Position numbers and translations under genes: made by a program
In this document: positions 1 to 6,077 of the stretch, in pieces
Numbering within the stretch: the first letter of the stretch is position 1
How the letters are laid out: each line of letters begins with the position of its first letter
The notes under the pieces: model-generated
Databases searched by the model: none
Told to the model about the DNA's origin: nothing
Seen by the model: only the letters and a program-made list of their open reading frames with translations
Source of the DNA: RUG023 sp900315435
GTDB taxonomy: Bacteria > Spirochaetota > Spirochaetia > Sphaerochaetales > Sphaerochaetaceae
Length of the DNA stretch: 8,887 nucleotides
NCBI GenBank assembly: GCA_902788205.1
Contig: CADAJJ010000066.1
Coordinates: 1 to 8,887, forward strand
Direction of reading: 5' to 3'

Positions 1-35
1 TGCTGACACGAAAGGTGGATCTGGGTATCTTGTGA
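1..35 (+). CDS. possible C-terminal tail of an upstream gene
   Basis: One plus frame entering the window reads LTRKVDLGIL and ends in a TGA at 33-35, three bases before a strong intrinsic terminator. This is the spacing expected for the end of an operon, so I read these bases as the last codons of a gene whose body lies outside the window. Nothing about its function can be said from ten residues. A second plus frame stays open to about position 177, but it runs straight through the terminator hairpin and is less likely to be coding. Confidence 0.3.
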   Translation, partial: LTRKVDLGIL

Positions 36-38
36 GTC

Positions 39-106
39 GGGCATGTCTGTATGGTTTCCTTTTTGTGGTTGGTAACCAAAATGGAACCAGACGACATGCC
101 CTTTTT
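39..106 (+). terminator. long intrinsic terminator
   Basis: GGGCATGTC (39-47) pairs perfectly with GACATGCCC (93-101), and TTTTT follows at 102-106. The interior is also self-complementary: TGGTTTCC (52-59) pairs with GGAACCA (83-89) with one bulged T, and TGGTT (66-70) pairs with AACCA (74-78) around a GGT loop. The whole makes one long imperfect hairpin with a U-tract only on the plus strand. It probably ends the transcript of the upstream gene and insulates the thiamine operon. Confidence 0.75.
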
Positions 107-237
107 GCAACTATTGCGCTACCCTATTTTTCTCATCCCCCAACTTTCCGTGAAGAACCTTTTTCTTGCGGGTGAGCGAACCATGAAGGCCGGATTGCGG
201 CACATCACGACCGGCTCCCTGTCCGTTTTTTAGTCCA

Positions 238-266
238 TTGACACCCTTTGTGGGGAAACATACCAT
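238..266 (+). promoter_or_regulatory. sigma70-type promoter of the thiamine operon
   Basis: A perfect -35 box TTGACA (238-243) is followed after exactly 17 bp by TACCAT (261-266), a 4/6 match to the -10 consensus. The predicted transcription start is about 272-274, exactly where the TPP riboswitch begins, so the aptamer would form the extreme 5' end of the mRNA. This agreement supports both calls. Confidence 0.75.
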
Positions 267-271
267 GGAAG

Positions 272-341
272 AGTCCTAGGGGTGGTCGAAAGGCCTGAGA
301 TGATACCCGTTACCTGATCTGGATAATGCCAGCGTAGGAAG
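272..341 (+). promoter_or_regulatory. TPP riboswitch (THI element)
   Basis: The conserved aptamer core is all present: CTGAGAT (295-301), ACCC (305-308), ACCTGATCTGGATAATGCCA (312-331) and GCGTAGGAA (332-340). Helices can be drawn: P1 TCCT (274-277) with AGGA (336-339), a second helix GGGT with ACCC, a hairpin GGTC-GAAA-GGCC, and CTGG (319-322) with CCAG (329-332). TPP riboswitches bind thiamine pyrophosphate and turn off downstream genes. Here the target is the operon starting with thiB, 52 bases downstream, which independently fixes that operon as thiamine-related. Confidence 0.95.
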
Positions 342-366
342 TGGAGCAAATCACCGAACACAAACC

Positions 367-387
367 CCCGGAGAACATTCTGGGAGG
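367..387 (+). promoter_or_regulatory. candidate riboswitch expression platform and thiB ribosome binding site
   Basis: The thiB Shine-Dalgarno sequence GGGAGG lies at 382-387, six bases before the ATG. Just upstream, CCCGGAG (367-373) can pair with TTCTGGG (378-384), including two G-U pairs, around an AACA loop. This hairpin buries the first half of the Shine-Dalgarno. ACCCC (364-368) could instead pair with GGGGT (279-283) inside the aptamer. That would be a possible switch between a hidden and an exposed ribosome site, meaning control of translation. There is no U-tract, so a transcription terminator is unlikely here. The pairing is inferred by eye. Confidence 0.5.
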
Positions 388-393
388 TGCGAA

Positions 394-1449
394 ATGCACA
401 ACAAATCAATGCTTATGGCCGCTCTGGCCATGTTGGTCGCCGGCGGCAGTCTGCTTGCGAATGGAACCAAGGAAGAATCAAAAGCGAAGCAGGCGCAGGA
501 CGAGTCGGGCGTCACCGTCTATGCCACCAGCTCCTTCTGCGGAGACTGGGGTCCCGGCCCGAAACTGGCCAAGGAATTCGAAGCCAAGACCGGCATCAAG
601 GTAAACCTGGTCGACGCGGGAAGCACCGGTGAGATGCTGACCAGATTGATCGCGGAGAAGGAGGCCCCGGTGGCCGATGTGGTCATGGGCATCTCCGACA
701 ACCTTGCCCCCCGCATCTACGATGCCGGCATCCTCGCCTCCTACGACGCTCCGGCGCTGAAAGAAATCCCCGATTTCCTCGAGTTTGACCCGCAGGACCG
801 CCTGCTTCCCTATGACTACGGCAATTTCGCCTTCGTCTACGACAGCGAGAAGCTCGCCCCGGAGGACATTCCCCACTCGCTTGACGACCTGCTCGACCCG
901 AAGTATGCGAAGAAGGTGATCCTGATCGACCCGCGCACCAGCGCCGTCGGCATGGGCCTGCTGGAATGGACCATCGAGGTCTACGGCGAGGACCACTGGC
1001 TCGACTGGTGGAAACAGATGGAGCCAAACACCCTGACCATCGCCAGCGGCTGGTCCAGCGGATACGGCCTCTTCACCGAAGGAGAGGCGCCACTGGCGAT
1101 CAGCTACACCACCAGCCCGGTCTACCATGTCATGTTCGACAAGACGACCCGTTATCAGGCGCTGATCTTCGACGAGGGTCACAACACCACGGTCGAGGGT
1201 CTGGGATTGATCAAAGGCGCCAAGCACCAGGCAGCGGGAAAAAGCCTGATCGACTTCGTCCTGACCGACGCACAGCTGGATATCGCCGAGACCGACTCGA
1301 TGTACCCGGCAAACGCCTCCGTCAAGCTTCCCGACGCTTTCGACTATGCCCCGAAACCGGAGAAAAACCTCTTCATGGACGCTGACGTGCTGGCAAAGAA
1401 ACAGAACGAATGGCTGGATGCCTGGGAAAAGGCGATGGGGAACAAGTAA
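394..1449 (+). CDS. thiB: thiamine ABC transporter, periplasmic substrate-binding protein ThiB
   Basis: A 351-residue protein that should bind thiamine, thiamine phosphate or TPP in the periplasm and deliver it to ThiP. The N-terminus has a hydrophobic signal segment (about residues 5-22) with a likely signal peptidase I cut after Ala22 (LLA|NGTKEE). No lipobox cysteine is visible; the first Cys is residue 49. The mature part is a type II binding-protein fold. The stretch 219-245 (GWSSGYGLF, then GE, then SYTTSPVYH) closely matches the conserved ThiB signature and is rich in aromatic residues suited to stacking on the thiamine rings. The start is fixed by GGGAGG at 382-387. It is the first gene after a TPP riboswitch and its stop overlaps the thiP start (TAATG). 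Related iron and polyamine binding proteins share the fold, but signature plus riboswitch make ThiB the clear choice. Confidence 0.9.
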   Translation: MHNKSMLMAALAMLVAGGSLLANGTKEESKAKQAQDESGVTVYATSSFCGDWGPGPKLAKEFEAKTGIKVNLVDAGSTGEMLTRLIAEKEAPVADVVMGISDNLAPRIYDAGILASYDAPALKEIPDFLEFDPQDRLLPYDYGNFAFVYDSEKLAPEDIPHSLDDLLDPKYAKKVILIDPRTSAVGMGLLEWTIEVYGEDHWLDWWKQMEPNTLTIASGWSSGYGLFTEGEAPLAISYTTSPVYHVMFDKTTRYQALIFDEGHNTTVEGLGLIKGAKHQAAGKSLIDFVLTDAQLDIAETDSMYPANASVKLPDAFDYAPKPEKNLFMDADVLAKKQNEWLDAWEKAMGNK

Positions 1450-3110
1450 TGCGTGCCAGGCGCCACAACTCCTACGACACCCCAGGCTGGGTGGCTCTGC
1501 CTTCCAGCCTGCTTGTCGCGGCGCTCTTCTTCATCCCGTTGCTGGCGACCCTCAAGGGGGCCGTCACCAGCGGGACCTTGCTTTCTTCCTTACGGGATCC
1601 ATACATCCAGAAAACCCTCTCATTCACCATCTGGCAGGCCTTCCTCTCCACCCTCGCATCGCTTGCAATCGGTCTTCCTGGAGCATGGATCATGGCCACC
1701 TTCAAGTTCCCAGGCAAGCGCTTGGTACGGGCAGTCAGCACTGTGCCTTACGTACTGCCCTCCATCCTTGTGGTCCTCGGCTTTGTGATTTTCTATGGGA
1801 ACAATGGAATCCTGAACCGGGCGCTGATGACGCTGACGCGCATAAGCGAGCCCCCACTCCATATCCTCTACTCCCTGAAGGCGATCATTCTCGCCCACGC
1901 CTTCTATAACTTTCCCCTGGTCATGAACCTGGTCTCCACCGCGTGGAGCCATCAAGACCCCCACCCCGCCCAGGCGGCGTTGACGCTGGGAGCCAGCAGA
2001 TGGAGGGTTTTTTGCACCATCACCCTGCCCAATCTGGCCAGCATGGTGGTCTCTTCGGCCATCCTGGTCTTCCTCTACTGCTACAACAGCTTCTCGATCA
2101 TCCTGGTCCTTGGCGGAGGGCCGGCGCGCACCACGCTGGAAACCGAGATTTACCGGTACGCCAAAATCACCCTCCAGCCGGACAAGGCCGCAGCCATGGC
2201 CCTGATCAGCCTTGTCGTCGCCTTGGCGTTCCTGGTTCTCTATCTCTGTGTCTCCCGCCTTTTCAGCCAACCTGACGAGGTCTCCTCCGCGGTCCGGACC
2301 AACGCCAAAGCCCCGAAAGGGCTGGCCGCAGTCGCCATTTACGCCTTCTCGTTCCTGGCGATCCTCTTCGTCCTTGGGCCAATCGTCAGTGTCATCTGGC
2401 GTTCCTTCACCAACAAGGCGAGCCTCGCCGGAGGAAACACTTTCAGCTTGAAGTGGTACAAGCAGCTCTTCGGCATCACCCAGGCGAACGGCACCATGGG
2501 CATCGCCCAGGACGCCCTGGTCCACAGCCTTGCCATCGCCCTTGCCTGCGCCCTGTGCAGCATCCCCACCTCGCTTTCCCTGGTGGTCGCCATGCGGAAA
2601 AAGAGTATGGCGACCAGCCTCTTGGAGCTGTTCTGCATGCTCCCGCTCGCAGTCAGCAGCGTAATCATCGGCCTTGGATACCTCTTCATCGCTACCAGAC
2701 TGAGGATCGTAGGCTATCCGATGGTGGTGTTAGCCCACCTGGTCATCGCCATCCCAGTCTGTATCCGCACCCTGCTTCCCGAGGCACGTCGCTTCCCCCA
2801 GCACTATATCGACGCCGCCCACACCTTGGGGGCCAATTCCTGGAAGTGCTTCTGGACGGTGGAACTGCCGCTACTTCGCGGCAGCCTGATTACCGGTGTC
2901 GCCTTCGCCTTCGCCATGAGCCTGGGCGAGCTGAACGCGACGCTGACCCTGGCAGGGAGATCCATCCGTACGCTACCGATGGTCATGTACCAATTGATTG
3001 AATCCTACAACTACCAAGGGGCCTGCGCCCTGGGCACCATCCTGATTCTCGCCAGCCTGCTGGTATTCTGGCTGGACGAGCAGCTTCGGGGAAGGGAGAG
3101 CCTGCTATGA
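1449..3110 (+). CDS. thiP: thiamine ABC transporter, fused two-domain permease ThiP
   Basis: A 553-residue inner-membrane permease with two homologous halves, as is normal for ThiP and FbpB-type permeases. I place the start at the ATG of 1449-1451, which overlaps the thiB stop as TAATG; an earlier in-frame ATG at 1410 would lie inside thiB. Many hydrophobic helices are evident, for example residues 16-36, 60-82, 96-116, 143-163, 198-222, 247-267 and 293-316, with a similar set in the second half. Each half carries an EAA-type loop that docks onto the ATPase: one near 176-196 (AALTLGASRW, then TLPNL) and one near 455-475 (DAAHTLGANSW, then ELPLL). The riboswitch and thiB point to thiamine as substrate. 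The normal third partner, thiQ, does not follow; an esterase gene does, and a candidate ATPase lies 3 kb further on. Confidence 0.9.
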   Translation: MRARRHNSYDTPGWVALPSSLLVAALFFIPLLATLKGAVTSGTLLSSLRDPYIQKTLSFTIWQAFLSTLASLAIGLPGAWIMATFKFPGKRLVRAVSTVPYVLPSILVVLGFVIFYGNNGILNRALMTLTRISEPPLHILYSLKAIILAHAFYNFPLVMNLVSTAWSHQDPHPAQAALTLGASRWRVFCTITLPNLASMVVSSAILVFLYCYNSFSIILVLGGGPARTTLETEIYRYAKITLQPDKAAAMALISLVVALAFLVLYLCVSRLFSQPDEVSSAVRTNAKAPKGLAAVAIYAFSFLAILFVLGPIVSVIWRSFTNKASLAGGNTFSLKWYKQLFGITQANGTMGIAQDALVHSLAIALACALCSIPTSLSLVVAMRKKSMATSLLELFCMLPLAVSSVIIGLGYLFIATRLRIVGYPMVVLAHLVIAIPVCIRTLLPEARRFPQHYIDAAHTLGANSWKCFWTVELPLLRGSLITGVAFAFAMSLGELNATLTLAGRSIRTLPMVMYQLIESYNYQGACALGTILILASLLVFWLDEQLRGRESLL

Positions 3111-3733
3111 TGGTGTTGTCGGGAAGCATGTACAGCGCCACGCTAGGGGGCAAGACCCATCTGACCGTGTTGCTCCCTTCGGACAGTCAGGACTACGGGG
3201 ACGGACAACCCAAGGCCCTCAAAGGCCCGTACAGGACCCTCTACCTGCTGCACGGCATGGGCGGAGACGATAGCGACTGGATCACCCACACCAGCCTCAG
3301 CCACCTTGCCAAGCGATGTGGAATCTGCGTGGTGCTCCCCTCGTGCCTTTCCTCCTTCTATGAGGGAAAATGGGGCGAGTACGTGGGTCGCGAGCTCGTC
3401 GAGGTCACCAGGCGTGCCTTTCCGCTCTCGTCCAAACAAGAGGATACCTGGATCATGGGCGCGTCGATGGGGGGCTGGGGAGCGTTGCACCTCGCGGCAA
3501 GCTATCCCGGCACCTTTGGCCGTTGCATCGCCCTTTCCACCGCCGCCATGGGCCGGCCCCTTCCCTTTCCCCGTTGCCCGCTCTATCTGGGATGCGGAAG
3601 CGAGGACGCGCTGCTTGCCGAGAACAAGGAACTAGCATGTCTTCTGGGAAGCGAGCTCCATGTCTCCAAGGGCGGGCATGATTGGACCTATTGGAACAGC
3701 GCCCTAAACAGCCTGCTTCAGCCGGCAAGCTGA
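3107..3733 (+). CDS. compact alpha/beta-hydrolase (esterase D/EstA-like) in the thiamine operon
   Basis: A 208-residue serine hydrolase of the esterase D / tributyrin esterase / S-formylglutathione hydrolase type. The visible catalytic set is Ser120 in GASMGG, Asp167 in CGSED and His191 in GGHDWTYW. The LLHGMGG motif near residues 48-53 would form the oxyanion hole. No signal peptide is visible, so it should act in the cytoplasm. It starts in a 4-base ATGA overlap with thiP behind a purine-rich site (GGGAGAG), so it is translationally coupled and under the same TPP riboswitch. Family members are usually about 250-280 residues. The shortfall lies mainly between the strand after the nucleophile (ALST, 142-145) and the acid strand (PLYLGCG, 158-164), where only about a dozen residues replace the usual lid segment. 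Substrate unknown; hydrolysis of an ester of thiamine or of a precursor is only an inference from position. Its last 16 bases overlap the Nudix gene on the other strand. Confidence 0.85.
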   Translation: MMVLSGSMYSATLGGKTHLTVLLPSDSQDYGDGQPKALKGPYRTLYLLHGMGGDDSDWITHTSLSHLAKRCGICVVLPSCLSSFYEGKWGEYVGRELVEVTRRAFPLSSKQEDTWIMGASMGGWGALHLAASYPGTFGRCIALSTAAMGRPLPFPRCPLYLGCGSEDALLAENKELACLLGSELHVSKGGHDWTYWNSALNSLLQPAS

Positions 3734-4107
3734 GCGATGATCGCTCGGTCGCTGGGGGCGAACGGCATCGACGCCATCTCTTCCTTGGTCACCCAAGCCA
3801 GCCTGCTGTGGACGGAAAGCTTGAACCTCTCGCCTTCCGGCAGGGTCACCGCGTGGGCGGTCAAATGGTACAGGGTCTCCTTGTTGACGAAATCGTAGCT
3901 TGCCAGTTCGTCTCCCACCCCGATATGGACCCCGAGCTCCTCCATCCACTCCCGTTGCAACGTGTCGGCGACACTCTCACCCCAACGGTTCTTTCCCCCG
4001 GGAAATTCCCATAGGCCACCGATGGCGCCACCTTTTTCCCGAAGTCCGACCAGATACTTTCCTTCCCGGTCCCTCAGAATGCCACATGTCGTGATGCGAT
4101 GTTCCAT
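3718..4107 (-). CDS. Nudix hydrolase, MutT/NudG-like
   Basis: A 129-residue single-domain Nudix enzyme. The full Nudix box is present from Gly38 to Val60: G, five residues, E44, seven residues, R52-E53, then E56-E57-L-G-V. It binds the metal that drives attack on nucleoside diphosphate-type bonds. The preceding GLWEFPGGK (31-39) is typical of MutT and CTP/8-oxo-dGTP pyrophosphohydrolases. The probable role is clearing damaged nucleotides in the cytoplasm, but Nudix substrates cannot be read reliably from sequence. The start is supported by TAGGAG just upstream, which overlaps the stop of the membrane-protein gene. It is the last gene of the minus-strand set. Some Nudix enzymes are known to act on damaged thiamine diphosphate, a speculative link with the neighbouring operon. 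Confidence 0.9.
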   Translation of the reverse strand: MEHRITTCGILRDREGKYLVGLREKGGAIGGLWEFPGGKNRWGESVADTLQREWMEELGVHIGVGDELASYDFVNKETLYHLTAHAVTLPEGERFKLSVHSRLAWVTKEEMASMPFAPSDRAIIAQLAG

Positions 4108-4115
4108 ACCAGCTC

Positions 4116-4532
4116 CTACAACAATACGATCATCGGGAAAAGAAAATGGATGACGGCAATCACGAAGACTGCCTTCCCCAGTTCATGCTTGTTCCGCTCG
4201 ATGACACTTGCGGCGTCATCCACTATACCGCTCACCCTTCCATGGGCCTGACGGCGCGCAATGGCGATGTACCAGACCACCAACGGGAAAATGGTCACGG
4301 TAATCAGAAAATCCCCGAGCAATGGCGGACCTGGCTCATACGGGAAGAAAATGGAAAGGATCCCAAGGACACAACCACCTTCGATCAACAGATGCCGTAC
4401 CCAGCTGACCGAGCGGAAGGCATAGCGCAACGAGAGCAGGATCGGGAACTTGACCCCGTGGGTGTCGCTGAGCAGCATCATCGACCCGATGGTCAGATAG
4501 ACCAGCTCCAGGAAATAGACCTGGCTCATCAT
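4116..4532 (-). CDS. small four-helix membrane protein, function unknown
   Basis: A 138-residue hydrophobic protein that I do not recognise. Likely membrane helices are residues 5-22, 48-64, 70-92 and 119-137. The loop at 93-118 is charged (ARRQAHGR, then DDAASVIERNKHELGK), and the polar stretch 23-47 contains several Arg residues. I chose the ATG at 4532-4530 because GGAGGAG lies seven bases upstream and because it overlaps the nnr stop as ATGATGA, the usual arrangement for coupled genes; the frame's earlier starts lie inside nnr. The gene is followed after 8 bases by the Nudix gene, so all three should be one transcript. No catalytic motif is visible. A small transporter, a membrane anchor or an inner-membrane DUF protein are all possible. 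Confidence 0.8.
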   Translation of the reverse strand: MMSQVYFLELVYLTIGSMMLLSDTHGVKFPILLSLRYAFRSVSWVRHLLIEGGCVLGILSIFFPYEPGPPLLGDFLITVTIFPLVVWYIAIARRQAHGRVSGIVDDAASVIERNKHELGKAVFVIAVIHFLFPMIVLL

Positions 4533-5977
4533 AGGCACTCCTCCAGCTCCTGGCTGGTGAAGTACCCGCCCGCGCCCAACAACTTCCCCTTCCACTGGTG
4601 CAGCCGGCAACCCTGCAGGGCGGCCTCGAAGGGCTCGAGTTTCTGGCCGAGCAGGCAAAGGATGATGCCGGCCAGCACATCCCCGCTTCCAGCGACGGCG
4701 ATGGCGGGGTTCTTGCAATCCAGGAAGGCCATGCGCCCCTCTTCCACAATCTGGTTGACCGCGCTTTTCAACACGACCACCGCTCCCAGCTGGGTGGCAA
4801 GACGGGTGATTCCCGAAAAGAGCGCCTGGGGCGTGTCATGGACGATATCCTGACCGAGAAGAGCCGACGAGAGACGGGAAAGCTCTCCCACATGGGGGGT
4901 CAGCACCATGGGACAATGGGGCCGGTAGCCATCCCTGACCAAGTTGGCAAGGGCGGTCAGCCCATCAGCGTCCACCACGACCGGCTTGCCACTCTCGAGG
5001 ATCCTCCGTAGCAACGCCTCCCTTCCCGCGCCCCATCCCGGACCAGCGAGGATGGCGTCAAACCGGGAAAGGTCGAAGTCTTCCTCTTCGTGCCGTACCA
5101 TGACCGAAAGGCCGGAAGCGGTGACCGCCACCGGATAGGAATCCCGGTCGGCGAACAAGGTCACCAGTCCGCTTCCCGCGTGGAAGGCTGCCTGGGATGA
5201 AAGCCTTGCCGCGCCGGAGTACTGCCTGCTGCCAGCAAAGATGGCGACACTTCCACGGCTGTTCTTGAAGGCGTCCAGCCGAAGAGGAGGCTCCACCGCC
5301 GAGACAATCGACTCCCAGCTGCCAACTGACGGGCAGGCCTCGATGAAACGGGGAGGAAACGAGGGATTGAGCACCACAATCTCCCGGCCACAGGAGGCGC
5401 AGGTCGCGGGATGGAACATGCAGCTCTTGGCGAGACCCATCGTGTAGGTCACGTCGGCATGAAAGGAAAGCGCCGATACGGGGATTCCATCCCCGATTCC
5501 GCTAGGCAGGTCGATGGCGACCTTCCAAGCCCGGGTGTTGGCATTGGCGCGCTCGATCCATCTCTTCGCGACACCTTCGACCGGACGGTTCAGACCTACC
5601 CCGAACAAGCCGTCGACAATCACCTGGGAGAAGTCGATTGCCTCATCAGCCCGGTCCAGAAGGATACGGTGTATCGGAAAATCAGTGATAGCCTCGCTTT
5701 GGATCCTGCAAAGCTCGCTCCGGGACTCCATGCACAACACCCGCAGGTTGCTGTAGCCGTCACACGCAAGACTTCTGGCAAGGGCGAGCGCGTCCCCTCC
5801 GTTGTTTCCCGGCCCGACAAGGAAGAGGATGGCGTCGTCCTTCCCGATCCGCCCATCGCGTTCCATCACCTGGCCCATGCGGCATGCCGCCTGTTCCATC
5901 AGGATGATGGCGGGAACGTGCTGCTGGCTCAATGTGTCAAGGCCCTGCGCCTGTGCGCAAGAAATGAGGGAATCCAT
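4529..5977 (-). CDS. nnr: bifunctional NAD(P)H-hydrate epimerase / ADP-dependent NAD(P)H-hydrate dehydratase
   Basis: A 482-residue fusion that repairs NADHX and NADPHX, hydrated and inactive forms of the nicotinamide cofactors. The N-terminal half (about 1-215) is the YjeF_N epimerase: GPGNNGGD at 55-62, DGLFGVGLNRPVEG at 122-135 and AIDLPSG at 154-160 match family motifs. The C-terminal half (about 225-482) is the ribokinase-like dehydratase: GSRQYSGAARL (249-259), AGPGWG (311-316), VVDADGLTAL (334-343), LTPHVGEL (359-366) and NPAIAVAGSGDVLAG (423-437), with the catalytic Asp433. Small departures are GSGD for the common GTGD and VLKSAV for the usual VLKGA-type stretch. The start ATG at 5977 gives the N-terminus expected for the family, yet no clear Shine-Dalgarno precedes it. 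Divergent from the ABC ATPase gene, with 100 bp between them. Confidence 0.93.
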   Translation of the reverse strand: MDSLISCAQAQGLDTLSQQHVPAIILMEQAACRMGQVMERDGRIGKDDAILFLVGPGNNGGDALALARSLACDGYSNLRVLCMESRSELCRIQSEAITDFPIHRILLDRADEAIDFSQVIVDGLFGVGLNRPVEGVAKRWIERANANTRAWKVAIDLPSGIGDGIPVSALSFHADVTYTMGLAKSCMFHPATCASCGREIVVLNPSFPPRFIEACPSVGSWESIVSAVEPPLRLDAFKNSRGSVAIFAGSRQYSGAARLSSQAAFHAGSGLVTLFADRDSYPVAVTASGLSVMVRHEEEDFDLSRFDAILAGPGWGAGREALLRRILESGKPVVVDADGLTALANLVRDGYRPHCPMVLTPHVGELSRLSSALLGQDIVHDTPQALFSGITRLATQLGAVVVLKSAVNQIVEEGRMAFLDCKNPAIAVAGSGDVLAGIILCLLGQKLEPFEAALQGCRLHQWKGKLLGAGGYFTSQELEECL

Positions 5978-6028
5978 GTAACTACTGTATCACACATTGG
6001 GTTTTCTTGTGGATGAGTCTGCTATGGC

Positions 6029-6057
6029 TTGAGACTTCAAAGTGGTCATGGTACATT
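6029..6057 (+). promoter_or_regulatory. possible promoter of the ABC ATPase gene
   Basis: TTGAGA (6029-6034, 5/6 match) and TACATT (6052-6057, 4/6) are spaced by 17 bp. The predicted start, about 6064, would fall inside the ribosome site GGAGAGGA (6063-6070), giving an extremely short leader, so this could be chance. No TPP riboswitch motif is present in the 100-bp gap between nnr and this gene. Confidence 0.35.
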
Positions 6058-6077
6058 GCTCTGGAGAGGAATAACGC

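Noticed and set aside
188..231. Possible second terminator: GCCGG/CCGGC with T6 at 226-231
   Set aside because: The 5-bp stem is separated from the T-run by more than ten bases and no continuous helix reaches it; in 107-237 I see nothing else definite.
51..233. 60-codon plus-strand open frame starting at 51
   Set aside because: It starts inside the terminator hairpin, has no ribosome site and reads as low-complexity hydrophobic then mixed residues; it ends before the operon promoter.
478..1227. Long minus-strand open frame (249 codons) opposite thiB
   Set aside because: Mirror frame of a GC-rich real gene; its product is rich in repetitive Gly/Val/Asp/Arg and lacks motifs, while thiB on the plus strand is unmistakable.
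1620..2525. Long minus-strand open frame (301 codons) opposite thiP
   Set aside because: Gly/Asp/Gln-rich antisense product without domain features; thiP on the plus strand has clear membrane helices and EAA loops.
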